Positions 1-9,063 of a DNA stretch of 64,000 nt are shown one piece after another. This stretch comes from Gemmatimonadota bacterium (GTDB lineage: Bacteria > Latescibacterota > UBA2968 > UBA8231). The position numbers and the translations under genes are program-made. The stretch is from positions 1 through 64,000 of the forward strand of contig VXML01000009.1 in assembly GCA_009841115.1 (NCBI GenBank), written 5' to 3'. Positions within the stretch are counted from its first letter, which is position 1. Every line of letters begins with the position of its first letter. Below the pieces are notes generated by a model. The model was not told the origin of the DNA. It did no database searches and saw only the letters and a list, made by a program, of their open reading frames with translations.

Positions 1-1
1 G

Positions 2-445
2 GATACTTGCGCTTACCACGAAGTATTCAAAAAAGAAAAGCTGATCTGGATGGATCTCACGGAGCAGGGACGATTTATCTATGATATAGATGGAATGTTC
101 TGCTTGAACACGGCATTTGTGATGTCTGGTCAATCAATCAAATATCTATGCGCCTTGCTCAACTCGAAGCTGATAACTTGGTTTATGGGCAACACCGCGC
201 TGAATTCTGGAATGGGGGTGACACGATGGATCAATGCTTCCGTTGCAACCATACCCATTCCCAAAATCCCTACTGCACAGCAACGTCCGTTCATCCGTTT
301 GGTTGACCACATCCTAACGGCTAAAGCGACCGACCCGGATGCCGACGTATCCACCACTGAAGCCGAGATTGATCTACGGGTTTGCGAATTGTACGGACTG
401 AAGGCGAAGGAGAGCTCCGCAGTAGAGGAATGGCTTTTACCTTAG
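2..445 (+). CDS. C-terminal end of Eco57I/TaqI-like DNA methyltransferase (type IIG or PglX-like), expressed copy, partial
   Basis: The frame is open from base 2 and runs to TAG at 443-445, so the 5-prime part of the gene lies outside the window. The 147 visible residues match the TaqI-like C-terminal specificity domain of N6-adenine methyltransferases: a CAYHEVF/LIWMD stretch, then a target-recognition segment with LCALLNSKLITW and the IPIPKI tail typical of type IIG and PglX enzymes. In that family this part chooses the DNA sequence that is methylated or cut. The downstream minus-strand copy (512-1270) has the same architecture with about half the residues identical. The two share an exact 49-bp block. 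The catalytic domain is not visible, so methylase-only versus restriction-methylase cannot be decided. Confidence 0.7.
   Translation, partial: DTCAYHEVFKKEKLIWMDLTEQGRFIYDIDGMFCLNTAFVMSGQSIKYLCALLNSKLITWFMGNTALNSGMGVTRWINASVATIPIPKIPTAQQRPFIRLVDHILTAKATDPDADVSTTEAEIDLRVCELYGLKAKESSAVEEWLLP
7..55 (+). repeat. 49-bp perfect inverted repeat, left arm (candidate inversion site)
   Basis: Bases 7-55 are the exact reverse complement of 902-950. The block encodes the shared residues CAYHEVFKKEKLIWMD, identical including wobble positions, whereas the coding sequence on both sides diverges at once. The 846 bp between the arms contain the C-terminal halves of two alternative specificity regions facing each other, so recombination between the arms would swap the end of the gene entering from the left. 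Confidence 0.85.
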
Positions 446-511
446 ATCTTCCAGCCAAAGTAACACGACGACACACAAGAAACGCCTGTCAGTCATCCAG
501 ATCTGATTTAC

Positions 512-1270
512 TTATGATTTATCCTCTCGCGCTATCACCGCGATTTCTCTCTCAGTCAGACTGTAGAGATCATAAACTAGCCTGTCTATCTCCGCCTCCT
601 GCTTGCTGGTGTTGGCTATTGGGTTGGAGGTTTTGTCCTTGAGGATTCCGTCAACTAGGCAGATGAGAGTCTGCTGATCTTCAACGGATACTTTGGGGAT
701 AGGCAAGCGTTCAACGGCGAATTTTTTCCATTGAGTTAAGCCTAACCCGGTTGTCAGAGCAGTATTTTTTACTAACCATGTAATAAGGGTGCTGTTCAAA
801 ATCGCACAAAGGTATTTCAGAGATTCACCCGTCATAATAAATCCTTTGTCATTGCAATACATTTCCGTTTCTGAATAGGCAAACCGACCAACGCTCGACA
901 TATCCATCCAGATCAGCTTTTCTTTTTTGAATACTTCGTGGTAAGCGCAATTACGGAGATTGTACGGTGTCCTGCCTTTATCTTGCCGCTTTTTCAGTTG
1001 GGGATAGAACGCGTCCAGATGGTTTTTGATGGCAGGGTGTTCGTCAATATCAACAGCGGGAACACTGCCGTACCCGTTATGCGTGTCAATTAGCCATAGC
1101 CCCGCCCACTCCGCCCGATAGCGTTGAATGTCCCGTCCTCGCAGTACGGGCTTGACTATGTCGGCGGAGTGAGGATCTTCGGCGATCAACGCTTCTTTAG
1201 TGTCGTTATTAATGACAAAGGCATCGCTGTAACCAGTTTTAATCAGTCTTAATTCCTTAGTCAGTTGCTG
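512..1270 (-). pseudogene. Silent specificity cassette: 5-prime-truncated TaqI-like C-terminal domain
   Basis: The minus-strand frame is open from just after a TAA (1271-1273) to the stop at 512-514. No catalytic domain and no convincing start are present; a TTG at 1189 is the first usual codon. The protein begins within the family motif region (GYSDAFVINNDTKEAL), continues through VKPVLRGRDIQRY and DTHNGYG, and ends with the second recognition segment. It is therefore a promoterless specificity region lacking its methylase, inverted relative to the copy at 2-445. The head of the cassette abuts the recombinase gene. It may be a storage cassette for inversion, or simply debris of a duplicated gene. 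Confidence 0.7.
902..950 (-). repeat. 49-bp perfect inverted repeat, right arm
   Basis: Exact reverse complement of 7-55, lying inside the silent cassette at the equivalent codons. Inversion between the arms would join the upstream gene to the cassette ending at 512 and leave the 2-445 tail attached to the headless fragment. Confidence 0.85.
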
Positions 1271-1339
1271 TTACATTGTTCGAGCGGGCATATTTTGCAA
1301 GCTCTAAGACACCGAAACCTCTTAATAAAGGAGTTCCCG

Positions 1340-2308
1340 TTGAGATCCTCAGCCCTGATTGAACAAGGTTCCCATACCGATGTCCTTTCCTCCGCGTTGG
1401 CGATGAATACCCGCATTGCCTATGAGAAAGGATGGTCCAAGTTCATCAACTACTGCACAAAAGAGCACGTTGACGACCCATTAGCTGCCTCCCCGGACAT
1501 GGTGGCACGTTTTCTCGTGCATCTAGCTACAAGGCCAAGCCAGCAAAGCGGTACCGTGCTATCTATGGGCACTGTGACGCTCTATAAGAGCGCCATCAAC
1601 AAGAAGTATACCGACGCTGGAAAGTCCTCTCCGACAAATCATCCCATGGTCCGTGCCACCCTCAAAGGGTTGGCCCGGCTCAAAGGGACCGCGTGTCGTC
1701 GAGTAGAAGCACTGAGAGAATACCATATTCAATCCATGCTTTCCCAATGTGCTGATACGACCATCGGACGGCGCGACGCGGCCATCATTGCTCTCGGCTT
1801 CGCAGGTGCCCTGCGGCGCTCGGAGATATGCGGCTTGACCGTAGAGGACGTTGAGTTTCTTGAGCCCACAGAGGAAGCTAATCAGCGCATGTTCCTTACC
1901 ATCCGCCGCTCCAAAACAGATCAACAGGGGAGAGGGCAAAAAATTGCGATCTTGGACGGCCGTGTTATCCGGCCCGTTCACCGTCTTCAGGTGTGGCTTA
2001 ATGCGTCGGGTATCACACGCGGCCCACTGTTTCAGACGATGAAACGTGGCGGCCATGTGCAAGGTAAGCCGCTGCACCATTCCGATATTCCACGCCTTGT
2101 CAAGCACTATGCTGCACTGATCGGACTGGACCCCAAAGAAGTGGCAGGGCATTCCCTACGGGCAGGTTTTGTCACCAGCGCGGCCGTGCATCATGCCCGA
2201 CTGGACAAAATCATGGCCGTCACCCGCCACACTAACCCGGCCACGGTCATGCAATACATTCGCGACGCTGATTCGTTCACAGATCATGCTGGGGAACATT
2301 TTTTATAG
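1340..2308 (+). CDS. Tyrosine recombinase (phage integrase family)
   Basis: A 322-residue DNA strand-exchange enzyme. The catalytic set of tyrosine recombinases is complete: Arg159 in ALRRSE, Lys192 in RRSKTDQ, His271 and Arg274 in GHSLRAGF, His297 in TRHTN and nucleophile Tyr306 in VMQYIRD. An N-terminal SAM-like DNA-binding domain occupies roughly residues 15-110. I chose TTG at 1340 because AAAGGAG lies at 1327-1333; an in-frame TTG at 1265 would add 25 residues without such a site and overlap the silent cassette. Its place beside the 49-bp inverted repeats suggests it inverts the specificity cassette. It could equally be the integrase of a decayed mobile element. Confidence 0.9.
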   Translation: MRSSALIEQGSHTDVLSSALAMNTRIAYEKGWSKFINYCTKEHVDDPLAASPDMVARFLVHLATRPSQQSGTVLSMGTVTLYKSAINKKYTDAGKSSPTNHPMVRATLKGLARLKGTACRRVEALREYHIQSMLSQCADTTIGRRDAAIIALGFAGALRRSEICGLTVEDVEFLEPTEEANQRMFLTIRRSKTDQQGRGQKIAILDGRVIRPVHRLQVWLNASGITRGPLFQTMKRGGHVQGKPLHHSDIPRLVKHYAALIGLDPKEVAGHSLRAGFVTSAAVHHARLDKIMAVTRHTNPATVMQYIRDADSFTDHAGEHFL

Positions 2309-2467
2309 ACATGTTTCGGGCACCCTCGCTACCTTTGGGCGTCAGTTCAACCACATTGTCCATGTCCACGGTGCAGTCAGCCATCCCGCCGAGACGGTAC
2401 GCACCGATACAGGGACCGCTCCGAGCAGGCGATTCACTCCGACTATGCTGCGAAAGGAGATAGACTC

Positions 2468-2716
2468 GTGATCAAGTCAACTCTAACCGATAGATGGCAA
2501 ACTACCATCCCGGTCGAAGTCCGCAAGGCGCTCCACCTCAAGCCTCGGCAGCAGCTCATCTATGAGTTGATTGACGGTGCCGTTTTGGTGAAGCCCCAGC
2601 CCGAAACGCTCAAGGATCTATATGGCTGTCTTGCAGATGACAAGCCCTCTGCGTCCAAATCCGAGGAACGAGAGACAGCACGCAAAGCAAGATTCCGCGA
2701 GAAGTGTGCGCCATGA
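2468..2716 (+). CDS. AbrB/MazE-type (SpoVT-AbrB) DNA-binding protein
   Basis: An 82-residue protein with an N-terminal swapped-hairpin AbrB domain: a KSTLTDRWQTTIPVEVRKAL start, then LKPRQQLIYELIDGAVLVKP. The family acts as transcription factors or antitoxins of type II toxin-antitoxin pairs. The GTG start at 2468 is preceded by AAAGGAGA at 2453-2460. The acidic/basic C-terminal tail would normally bind a PIN toxin, but the next gene, overlapping it by 4 bp (ATGA), is a lipase. It is therefore an orphan antitoxin or a dedicated regulator of that lipase. Confidence 0.75.
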   Translation: MIKSTLTDRWQTTIPVEVRKALHLKPRQQLIYELIDGAVLVKPQPETLKDLYGCLADDKPSASKSEERETARKARFREKCAP

Positions 2717-3561
2717 GTTTGCCCATCGTCCTCGCCCACGGCATCGTCCCCTTCGACGCGCTCTACCGGCCGCTCCTTCAAGCGGGGCTGCGCAAATTCC
2801 TGCGCCCGCCCGACAAATGTGACTACTTTAGCGGGATCGCCAGCCACCTCAAAAACCACGGCTACACCGTCTTCGCCCCCCGCGTCCCCTTCGCCGCCGA
2901 CGTGCATAAGCGCGCCCAAGTCCTGAAGCACCGCGTCGAAGTCATCCTCGAATGCACCGGAGCCGACCAAGTCCACGTGATCGCCCACAGCATGGGCGGC
3001 CTCGACGCCCGCCACATGATCGTCGATTTAAACATGGCCGACTGCGTCGCGACACTGACGACCATCGGCACGCCGCACTGCGGCACCTCCTTCGCCGACG
3101 TCGGCCTTGCCAAAGCGGACTGGCTGATCGGCTTCACCGGCACCTTCGGCCTCAACATCGAGGGCTTCCGCGACCTCGGTACTAAAGCCACCGCCGCCTT
3201 CAACGAGCGTGCGCTGAACGCCGAGGCGCGAAACCCCGTCCGCTATACCACCTACGCCGCCCACCAATGCTATGCGCGGATATTTACCCCGATGAAGCTG
3301 TCTTGGAAAATCATCGCCGAGCGCGAAGGGGCCAACGACGGGCTGGTGCCCTTGACCTCGGCCGCTTGGACCGACAAGTTGGGATCGAAGGCCGTGCGCC
3401 AAGAAGCCTTTCCCGTCTCCGCCGACCATCTCAACGAGTTGGCTTGGTGGGAGCCATGCGAATTGCGCGCTCCCCGGCAAGCGAGAAAGTCCTTCAAGAC
3501 CAAAGTTCGCGACGCCTACCTCAAAATGGTTCGCGACGCCGAGCGGCCAACCAGCGCATAG
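2713..3561 (+). CDS. Alpha/beta-hydrolase, triacylglycerol-lipase-like
   Basis: A 282-residue hydrolase. The start LPIVLAHGI carries the oxyanion-hole strand of bacterial lipases, the nucleophile is Ser93 in AHSMGG, and later GANDGLVP and DHLNE segments supply the likely Asp and His. No signal peptide or lid disulfide is visible, so it is probably cytoplasmic. It resembles family I lipases and PGAP1-like esterases, and the substrate cannot be told. ATG at 2713 overlaps the stop of the AbrB-like gene as ATGA, implying translational coupling; a GTG at 2704 is the alternative start. Confidence 0.75.
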   Translation: MSLPIVLAHGIVPFDALYRPLLQAGLRKFLRPPDKCDYFSGIASHLKNHGYTVFAPRVPFAADVHKRAQVLKHRVEVILECTGADQVHVIAHSMGGLDARHMIVDLNMADCVATLTTIGTPHCGTSFADVGLAKADWLIGFTGTFGLNIEGFRDLGTKATAAFNERALNAEARNPVRYTTYAAHQCYARIFTPMKLSWKIIAEREGANDGLVPLTSAAWTDKLGSKAVRQEAFPVSADHLNELAWWEPCELRAPRQARKSFKTKVRDAYLKMVRDAERPTSA

Positions 3562-3586
3562 AGAGACTTAGATTTGCCCCTCAAAC

Positions 3587-3808
3587 ATGAATTCTTTCCG
3601 CAACAACCGCCTACGCGACCACGAAACACCTCTGACCACGGTGTGGTTACTCAACGACATCGCCGAGTCGAGGGGCAAACAAGAGCTATTCACACGTCAG
3701 TCGCCACAAGCTCTCAAAGCGCTCCGCGACATGGCTGTCATTCAGAGCACTGGGACGAGTCCGGGTGCGCGCTGGCGTTTTCTCGGGAATAAGGGTAGTA
3801 ACGCTTGA
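3587..3808 (+). pseudogene. N-terminal fragment of a Fic-family protein
   Basis: The 73-residue frame matches the N-terminal helical region of Fic/DOC adenylyltransferases: an IAESRGKQELF segment followed by QSPQALKALRDMAVIQS, which in intact proteins leads into a SSNRIEG inhibitory-helix region. Here the sequence departs after VIQSTGTS and ends within 25 codons, with no HPFxxGNGR active site anywhere downstream. It is most likely a truncated relic left at the border between the accessory left edge and the core region. Family assignment is from memory of the N-terminal motif only. Confidence 0.5.
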
Positions 3809-3911
3809 GTGAGGGTAGTAATAAGGGTATTAACTGAAATCCCGGCTGCGAGTTGCCCAACTGTTATATTAAATGACGGACCACGCATCCAACTCCTAAC
3901 CAAGAGCATCC

Positions 3912-4949
3912 ATGACCACTCTGTTCGTCACCGGCGGTGCCGGCTTCATCGGCTCCAATTTCATTCGCTACTGGCTATCGACCTATCCCGACGACCGCAT
4001 TGTCAACTACGACCTGCTCACCTATGCTGGCAACTTGGCCAGCCTGCAGGACGTGGAAGAAAACTACGGCGACCGCTACACCTTTGTCCGCGGCGATATT
4101 CAGAATGCCGATCTGATCCGCCACCTCTTCGAGGTCCACCGCCCCGACTACGTGGTCAACTTTGCCGCGGAATCGCACAACAGCTTGGCCATTGTCAATC
4201 CCTCGGCTTTTTTCCAGACCAATGTCGTGGGGACGCAAAAGCTGTTGCAGGCTGCGGTCGATGCCCAAGTGCCGCGTTTCCACCACATTTCCACCTGCGA
4301 AGTGTACGGCGATCTGGCCCTCGACTCGGACGAGTCCTTCAGTGAGGAATCGCCCTACCGGCCGCGCACTCCGTACAACGCGGCTAAGGCCGCCGCCGAC
4401 CTAGCCGTACGCGCTTATGGCCACACCTTTGGCCTGCCCGTGACGCTGTCGAACTGCTCCAATAACTTCGGCCCCTATCAATTCCCGGAGAAAGTCATCC
4501 CCTTCTTCGTCGTCCGCCTGCTCACCGGCCAGAAGATGCCGCTGTACAAATCCAGCCAGAACCGCCGCGAGTGGCTCCACGTCGACGATCACTGCCGGGC
4601 TATCGACCTCGTGCTGAAAAAAGGCGAGATTGGCGAGACGTACAACGTTGGCAGCGGCATTGAAAAAGACGTTGAAACCATTGCCGACCTGATCCTCGAC
4701 GCCTTGGGGATGGACGCTGCGCACAAAACCTATGTCGATGACCGGCCTGGCCACGACCGGCGCTACCTACTCGATTCGAGCAAAATCCGCACTCAACTAG
4801 GTTGGGAACCGCAAGTCGATTTTGCCGAGAGCTTCCGCGATACAGTCCATTGGTACCGCGACAACGAAGCTTGGTGGCGTCCCCTTCTAAAGAAAATCCA
4901 AGTCCGCGAAGAGGGCTGGAGAAAGACAACGAGGCAGCATGAGTACTGA
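3912..4949 (+). CDS. dTDP-glucose 4,6-dehydratase-like extended SDR
   Basis: A 345-residue NAD-dependent nucleotide-sugar dehydratase of the RmlB family. Visible are TGGAGFIGS (residues 7-15, Rossmann), AAESH (86-90), Tyr155-xxx-Lys159 (YNAAK) and a C-terminal RPGHDRRY. The family converts dTDP-glucose to the 4-keto-6-deoxy sugar. Two positions are unusual: the family TDEVYG motif reads TCEVYG here, so the acid Asp is Cys129, and the AAESHVDRSI stretch reads [10 protein letters not shown]. It may act on another NDP-sugar or by altered chemistry. No rmlA or rmlD is nearby; an rmlC-like gene is at 27.2 kb. It overlaps the next gene by 11 bp. Confidence 0.8.
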   Translation: MTTLFVTGGAGFIGSNFIRYWLSTYPDDRIVNYDLLTYAGNLASLQDVEENYGDRYTFVRGDIQNADLIRHLFEVHRPDYVVNFAAESHNSLAIVNPSAFFQTNVVGTQKLLQAAVDAQVPRFHHISTCEVYGDLALDSDESFSEESPYRPRTPYNAAKAAADLAVRAYGHTFGLPVTLSNCSNNFGPYQFPEKVIPFFVVRLLTGQKMPLYKSSQNRREWLHVDDHCRAIDLVLKKGEIGETYNVGSGIEKDVETIADLILDALGMDAAHKTYVDDRPGHDRRYLLDSSKIRTQLGWEPQVDFAESFRDTVHWYRDNEAWWRPLLKKIQVREEGWRKTTRQHEY

Positions 4950-6921
4950 TTCCTTTGCAGAAATCGTCGGCGAGACCGACGATGAAATCTATCAAGTCCG
5001 CACCCGCGCGCCCGGCCCCAGCGGCAAGCTGCCGCTGACCATAGAGCAAGTAGTAGAAGCGCCGAGCGGCCACATCTTTGGCTATAGCCAGAACGCGGGG
5101 ATGGGCTGGAATCCCGACGAGTTGGGTCGGGGAGAGTTCCTCATCGTCAGCACACAGGGCGGCATCCGCGCCCCGGATGGCCGGCCAATCGCGCTGGGCT
5201 ACCACACCGGCCACTGGGAAATCGGCCTGTTGATGGAAGCCGCGGCTGAGGAAATCCACCGCCGGGGCGGCATTCCCTTTGCCGCCTATTGCTCGGACCC
5301 GTGCGATGGCCGCACGCAGGGCACGACTGGCATGTTCGATAGCTTGCCGTACCGCAACGACGCGGCTATGATCTTGCGCCGCTTGATTCGCTCGTTGCCG
5401 ACGCGGCGCGGCGTGATGGGCGTAGGCACCTGCGACAAGGGATTGCCGGCGATCCTCATCGCCCTAGCGGGTACGCCGGATCTGCCGGTCGTTGTCGTGC
5501 CCGGCGGGGTGACCCTGCCGCCGGAAGAAGGCGAGGACGCAGGCAAGATCCAGTCGGCGGGTTCGCGGCTGGCGCAGGGCGAGATGGATATCGACGACTT
5601 TCAGGTGCTCGGCTGCCGCGCCTGCGCCACGCCGGGGGGCGGGTGCCAATTTTTGGGGACTGCGGCCACGACCCAAGTTGTGGGTGAAGCGATGGGGCTA
5701 TCGCTGCCGCATTCGGCGCTGGCTCCCTCGGGAGAAGCAGTCTGGCACGATATGGCCGTGCGCTCGGCGAGGGCACTGATGGCGCTGGAGGCCGAGGGCA
5801 TTCGCTCGCAGGAGTTGGTCACCGATCAGGCGCTGCACAACGCCATGGTCGTCCACGCGGCCTTTGGCGGTTCGACGAACTTGATCCTGCACGTGCCAGC
5901 TATTGCCCATGCGGCTGGGCGGAAGCGGCCAGAGGTTAAGGATTGGGACCGGATCAATCGCGAGGTGCCGCGCTTGGTGGATGTGCTGCCCAACGGCCCT
6001 GAGTTCCACGTTACCGTGCGCGCCTTTTTGGCGGGTGGGGTGCCGGAGGTCATGTTGCACCTGCGCCGCTTGGGGCTGTTGGAGGAGGGGGTGATGACGG
6101 TTACGGGCCGCACGCTGGGCGAAAATCTCGACTGGTGGGAGGATGCATCGCGCCGTCACCGCTTCCGTGAAGAACTGCGAAAGCTAGATGGGGTGGACCC
6201 AGACGACGTGATAATGGACGCCGATCGCGCTCGCTCTAAGGGTTTGACTAGCACCATCTGCTTCCCGGTCGGCAACATCTCGCCCGAGGGTGCGGTCGTC
6301 AAGAGCACGGCCATCGACGCTTCCCTGCTCGACGCGCAAGGGATCTATCGGCACACGGGGCCGGCGAAGGTTTTTACCACCGAACGCGACACCATTGCGG
6401 CGATCAAGGACGGTAAGATTTCGCCGGGCGACGTACTGGTGATGATTAGCTGTGGGCCGATGGGCACGGGAATGGAGGAAGTTGCGCAGGTTACGATTGC
6501 GCTCAAATACACGGATATTGGCAAGCGCGTGGCGCTGCTTACGGACGCGCGGTTTTCGGGGTTTTCCTCCGGCCCTTGCATTGGGCACATCGGCCCGGAG
6601 GCCTTGGCTGGCGGACCCATCGGCAAGCTGCGGGACGGCGACTTGATCGCCATTGAAATCGACTGCCACAACCTGCGCGGACGCATCGATTTGGTCGGCT
6701 GCGAAGGCGAAGAGTTTGGCGCAGAGGAAGGCCAGCGGGTGCTTGAAGAGCGCACCTTGCGCCCCGACCTTGCGCCCGAAGCGGAGTTGCCCGACGACAC
6801 TAAGCTGTGGGCGGCGCTGCAAAACGTCGGCGGCGGCACTTGGGGCGGTTGCGTCTATGATGTAGATGCGATTGTCGCCACGCTCGAAGCGGGCCGCGAG
6901 GCGCTAAAGGAGAGGTCGTGA
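4939..6921 (+). CDS. IlvD/EDD-family dehydratase, YjhG/YagF-like (D-xylonate dehydratase type)
   Basis: A 660-residue sugar-acid dehydratase. It aligns end to end with remembered Escherichia coli Yjh[68 protein letters not shown] and [17 protein letters not shown]. The conserved cysteines in the first three motifs are those that hold the Fe-S cluster in this family. E. coli YjhG dehydrates D-xylonate to 2-keto-3-deoxy-xylonate; the substrate here is inferred only at sugar-acid level. It sits in a coupled trio with the upstream dehydratase-like gene and the downstream UbiX-like gene (4-bp overlap). Confidence 0.88.
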   Translation: MSTDSFAEIVGETDDEIYQVRTRAPGPSGKLPLTIEQVVEAPSGHIFGYSQNAGMGWNPDELGRGEFLIVSTQGGIRAPDGRPIALGYHTGHWEIGLLMEAAAEEIHRRGGIPFAAYCSDPCDGRTQGTTGMFDSLPYRNDAAMILRRLIRSLPTRRGVMGVGTCDKGLPAILIALAGTPDLPVVVVPGGVTLPPEEGEDAGKIQSAGSRLAQGEMDIDDFQVLGCRACATPGGGCQFLGTAATTQVVGEAMGLSLPHSALAPSGEAVWHDMAVRSARALMALEAEGIRSQELVTDQALHNAMVVHAAFGGSTNLILHVPAIAHAAGRKRPEVKDWDRINREVPRLVDVLPNGPEFHVTVRAFLAGGVPEVMLHLRRLGLLEEGVMTVTGRTLGENLDWWEDASRRHRFREELRKLDGVDPDDVIMDADRARSKGLTSTICFPVGNISPEGAVVKSTAIDASLLDAQGIYRHTGPAKVFTTERDTIAAIKDGKISPGDVLVMISCGPMGTGMEEVAQVTIALKYTDIGKRVALLTDARFSGFSSGPCIGHIGPEALAGGPIGKLRDGDLIAIEIDCHNLRGRIDLVGCEGEEFGAEEGQRVLEERTLRPDLAPEAELPDDTKLWAALQNVGGGTWGGCVYDVDAIVATLEAGREALKERS

Positions 6922-7538
6922 GCGGCAAGCAGATCGTCGTTGGCATCACTGGGGCCAGTGGCGCGCTCTACGCTGGCCGTCTGCTGCGCGCCCTGCTGAT
7001 CGGCGGGCACCACGTGCATTTGGTTCTGTCCAAATACGGGCGCTACCTGCTCGTCGAAGAGCTGGGTTTCCGTCCCGATAAGGAGAGCTTGCGCGAATTT
7101 ATAGCGCGGTGCTACGGAGAGGAGACCCAAGCTGGCGAATTGCGCGAGTACAATGCCAGCGACCTAGCGGCCCCTATCGCTAGTGGTTCGGTGGCCATCG
7201 ACGGTATGGTGGTGGTGCCTTGTTCGGTTAAGACGCTGTCGGGTATTGCTCGCGGAGCGTCTGCGAGCCTGATTGAGCGAGCGGCCGATGTCAGTCTCAA
7301 GGAGCGGCGGCCGCTCGTGCTGGTAGTGCGCGAGACCCCGCTCAACCTGATTCAGTTGCGCAATATGACGGCAGCGGCCGAGGCCGGGGCCATCATTCTG
7401 CCGGCCATGCCAGCCTTCTACCAAAAGCCGCAGACCTTTGACGATTTGGGCGATTTTATCGCTGGCCGCGTCTGCAACGTGCTGCGGATTGAACACCAAC
7501 TCTTCCCGCCTTGGCAGGGGCCGGAAGGAAAAAAATAA
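6918..7538 (+). CDS. ubiX: UbiX-like flavin prenyltransferase
   Basis: A 206-residue flavoprotein. [15 protein letters not shown] (near residues 9-23) is the FMN-binding start of the family, followed by the [12 protein letters not shown] and [15 protein letters not shown] motifs. UbiX joins dimethylallyl phosphate to FMN to make prenylated FMN, the cofactor of UbiD decarboxylases. The GTG start overlaps the stop of the dehydratase as GTGA. No ubiD partner is in the window, so the cofactor must serve an enzyme elsewhere. Confidence 0.9.
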   Translation: MSGKQIVVGITGASGALYAGRLLRALLIGGHHVHLVLSKYGRYLLVEELGFRPDKESLREFIARCYGEETQAGELREYNASDLAAPIASGSVAIDGMVVVPCSVKTLSGIARGASASLIERAADVSLKERRPLVLVVRETPLNLIQLRNMTAAAEAGAIILPAMPAFYQKPQTFDDLGDFIAGRVCNVLRIEHQLFPPWQGPEGKK

Positions 7539-7540
7539 CC

Positions 7541-8980
7541 CTACATCAGCGACGTTAGCTGGGCGCGGAACAACGCGCGCGGCAGCATGCCTTCGATCAG
7601 ACGGCCTTCCTCTCTGGCGATGGCGCGACAGACGGTCCACGGCCCAAAGCGGCAGAAAATTTCGCCTTTGAGGCCCGTGGGTGGATCGCAGTAGAGTGGA
7701 CGCCCCACGAACAAGTCCTGTAGTTGAGGCCAGCTCAACTCGACGCTGGGTCCCTGCATGAGATGCCCCCACAGGGCGACGGTTTGCTGGGACAGGTAGT
7801 GGTACCCTTTGTGGGGGCGGGCCACCTTCATGCCGCCGCGGACGAAGTAGGACAGATGTTCTTGGATGGCCGGGCCGAGCGCTGGTTGCCGACACAGGTG
7901 GCGGTTGCTGAGGGTGAAGATCTGGTCTGAGGGACAGGGCAGGGTACCGCTCCACCGGTCTTCGATGGCGCGTCGGGACTCGGCGGCAGCGGGATCGGTT
8001 TCCGAGGTTTCCCAATCAGGGGCGTCTCCGAGGCTTGGCGTTGGTGCACGTTTGGAAAGACGAGCGACGAAAGCCCCTTCGGTGTCGTGGTGGTGGGGCC
8101 AGACGCGGACGCAGCGGGCGAACTCGGCTGGGAATTGGGCGGCTAGCGCATCCGGCAGCGGCGGCCCCTCGAACTCTGCGATAGGGAGGATCGCGACGTC
8201 TTCCTTATAGCGGCGCAATAGCCCGAGGAGCACTTCTTCGTTTTCCTCCAGCGAGAGTGAGCACGTAGAATACACCAAGGTGCCGCCAGGGCGCAGCATC
8301 TGGTAGGCGGCGCGCAAGAGGCCCTTTTGTTGCTGCGCGAGGCGCTGGGCGTCTTGCGGCGACCAGTAGGTGAGCATGTTCTGGTCTTTGCGCACGATGC
8401 CGTCGCCCGAGCACGGTGCATCGACGAGGATGCGGTCGAAAAAGTTGGGGAAGTAGCGCGTCAGCATGGTCCCTGGGGCTTGGGTCAAGACGTGATTGGC
8501 CACCCCACAGCGCTCCAAATTGCCCACGAGAGCGGGCATGCGCTTGCGCTGGGGTTCATTGGCCAGCAGTAGGCCGCTGTTTTGCATGCGCGCGGCAATC
8601 TGGGTGGCCTTGCCGCCTGGGGCGGCGCACAGGTCGAGGACGCGCTCGCCGGGCTGGGGAGCTAAGACCTCGACGGCCAGCATGGGGGCCTTGGCTTGGA
8701 CGTAATACGCGCCCATAGCGTGTTCAATGGTCTGGCCGAGACTGGCGTCGCCCTCCGGCAAGGCGAAGCCCTCGCTGCACCAAGGCACACTTTGGCCGCG
8801 CTGGTCCAAGTGGAGTCGCACATGTTGGGCTTGCGCTTGTAGCGCGTTCAAGCGCAGTGAAGCTGGTGGGGGCGTGTGCGAGCACCGATAAAAGGCCGTG
8901 CGCTCTTCGTCGTTGGGCAGCAGGCGGCCGATATACTGGAGCAGGGCCTGTAATTTATCCGGGTCGTACGCTTTGCGCAC
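7541..8980 (-). CDS. rsmF: RsmF-like rRNA (cytosine-C5) methyltransferase, NOL1/NOP2/Sun family
   Basis: A 479-residue SAM-dependent RNA methyltransferase. The Rossmann methylase carries DLCAAPGGKATQIA (motif I), DAPCSGDGIVRKD (PCS cysteine) and YSTCSLSLEENEE (catalytic TC), the two-cysteine signature of m5C RNA methylases. The roughly 150-residue C-terminal extension fits the RsmF/PUA-like tail. Start is GTG at 8980 with no strong ribosome-binding site. It converges on ubiX with only a 2-bp gap. Confidence 0.85.
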   Translation of the reverse strand: MRKAYDPDKLQALLQYIGRLLPNDEERTAFYRCSHTPPPASLRLNALQAQAQHVRLHLDQRGQSVPWCSEGFALPEGDASLGQTIEHAMGAYYVQAKAPMLAVEVLAPQPGERVLDLCAAPGGKATQIAARMQNSGLLLANEPQRKRMPALVGNLERCGVANHVLTQAPGTMLTRYFPNFFDRILVDAPCSGDGIVRKDQNMLTYWSPQDAQRLAQQQKGLLRAAYQMLRPGGTLVYSTCSLSLEENEEVLLGLLRRYKEDVAILPIAEFEGPPLPDALAAQFPAEFARCVRVWPHHHDTEGAFVARLSKRAPTPSLGDAPDWETSETDPAAAESRRAIEDRWSGTLPCPSDQIFTLSNRHLCRQPALGPAIQEHLSYFVRGGMKVARPHKGYHYLSQQTVALWGHLMQGPSVELSWPQLQDLFVGRPLYCDPPTGLKGEIFCRFGPWTVCRAIAREEGRLIEGMLPRALFRAQLTSLM

Positions 8981-9063
8981 AGGTGGGGTTCCCTGTTTGT
9001 TCTTCTCTCATAAAGTCCAAATCCACGCCCAAGACACTACTTTATTACCCTTCTTTTTTCTTC

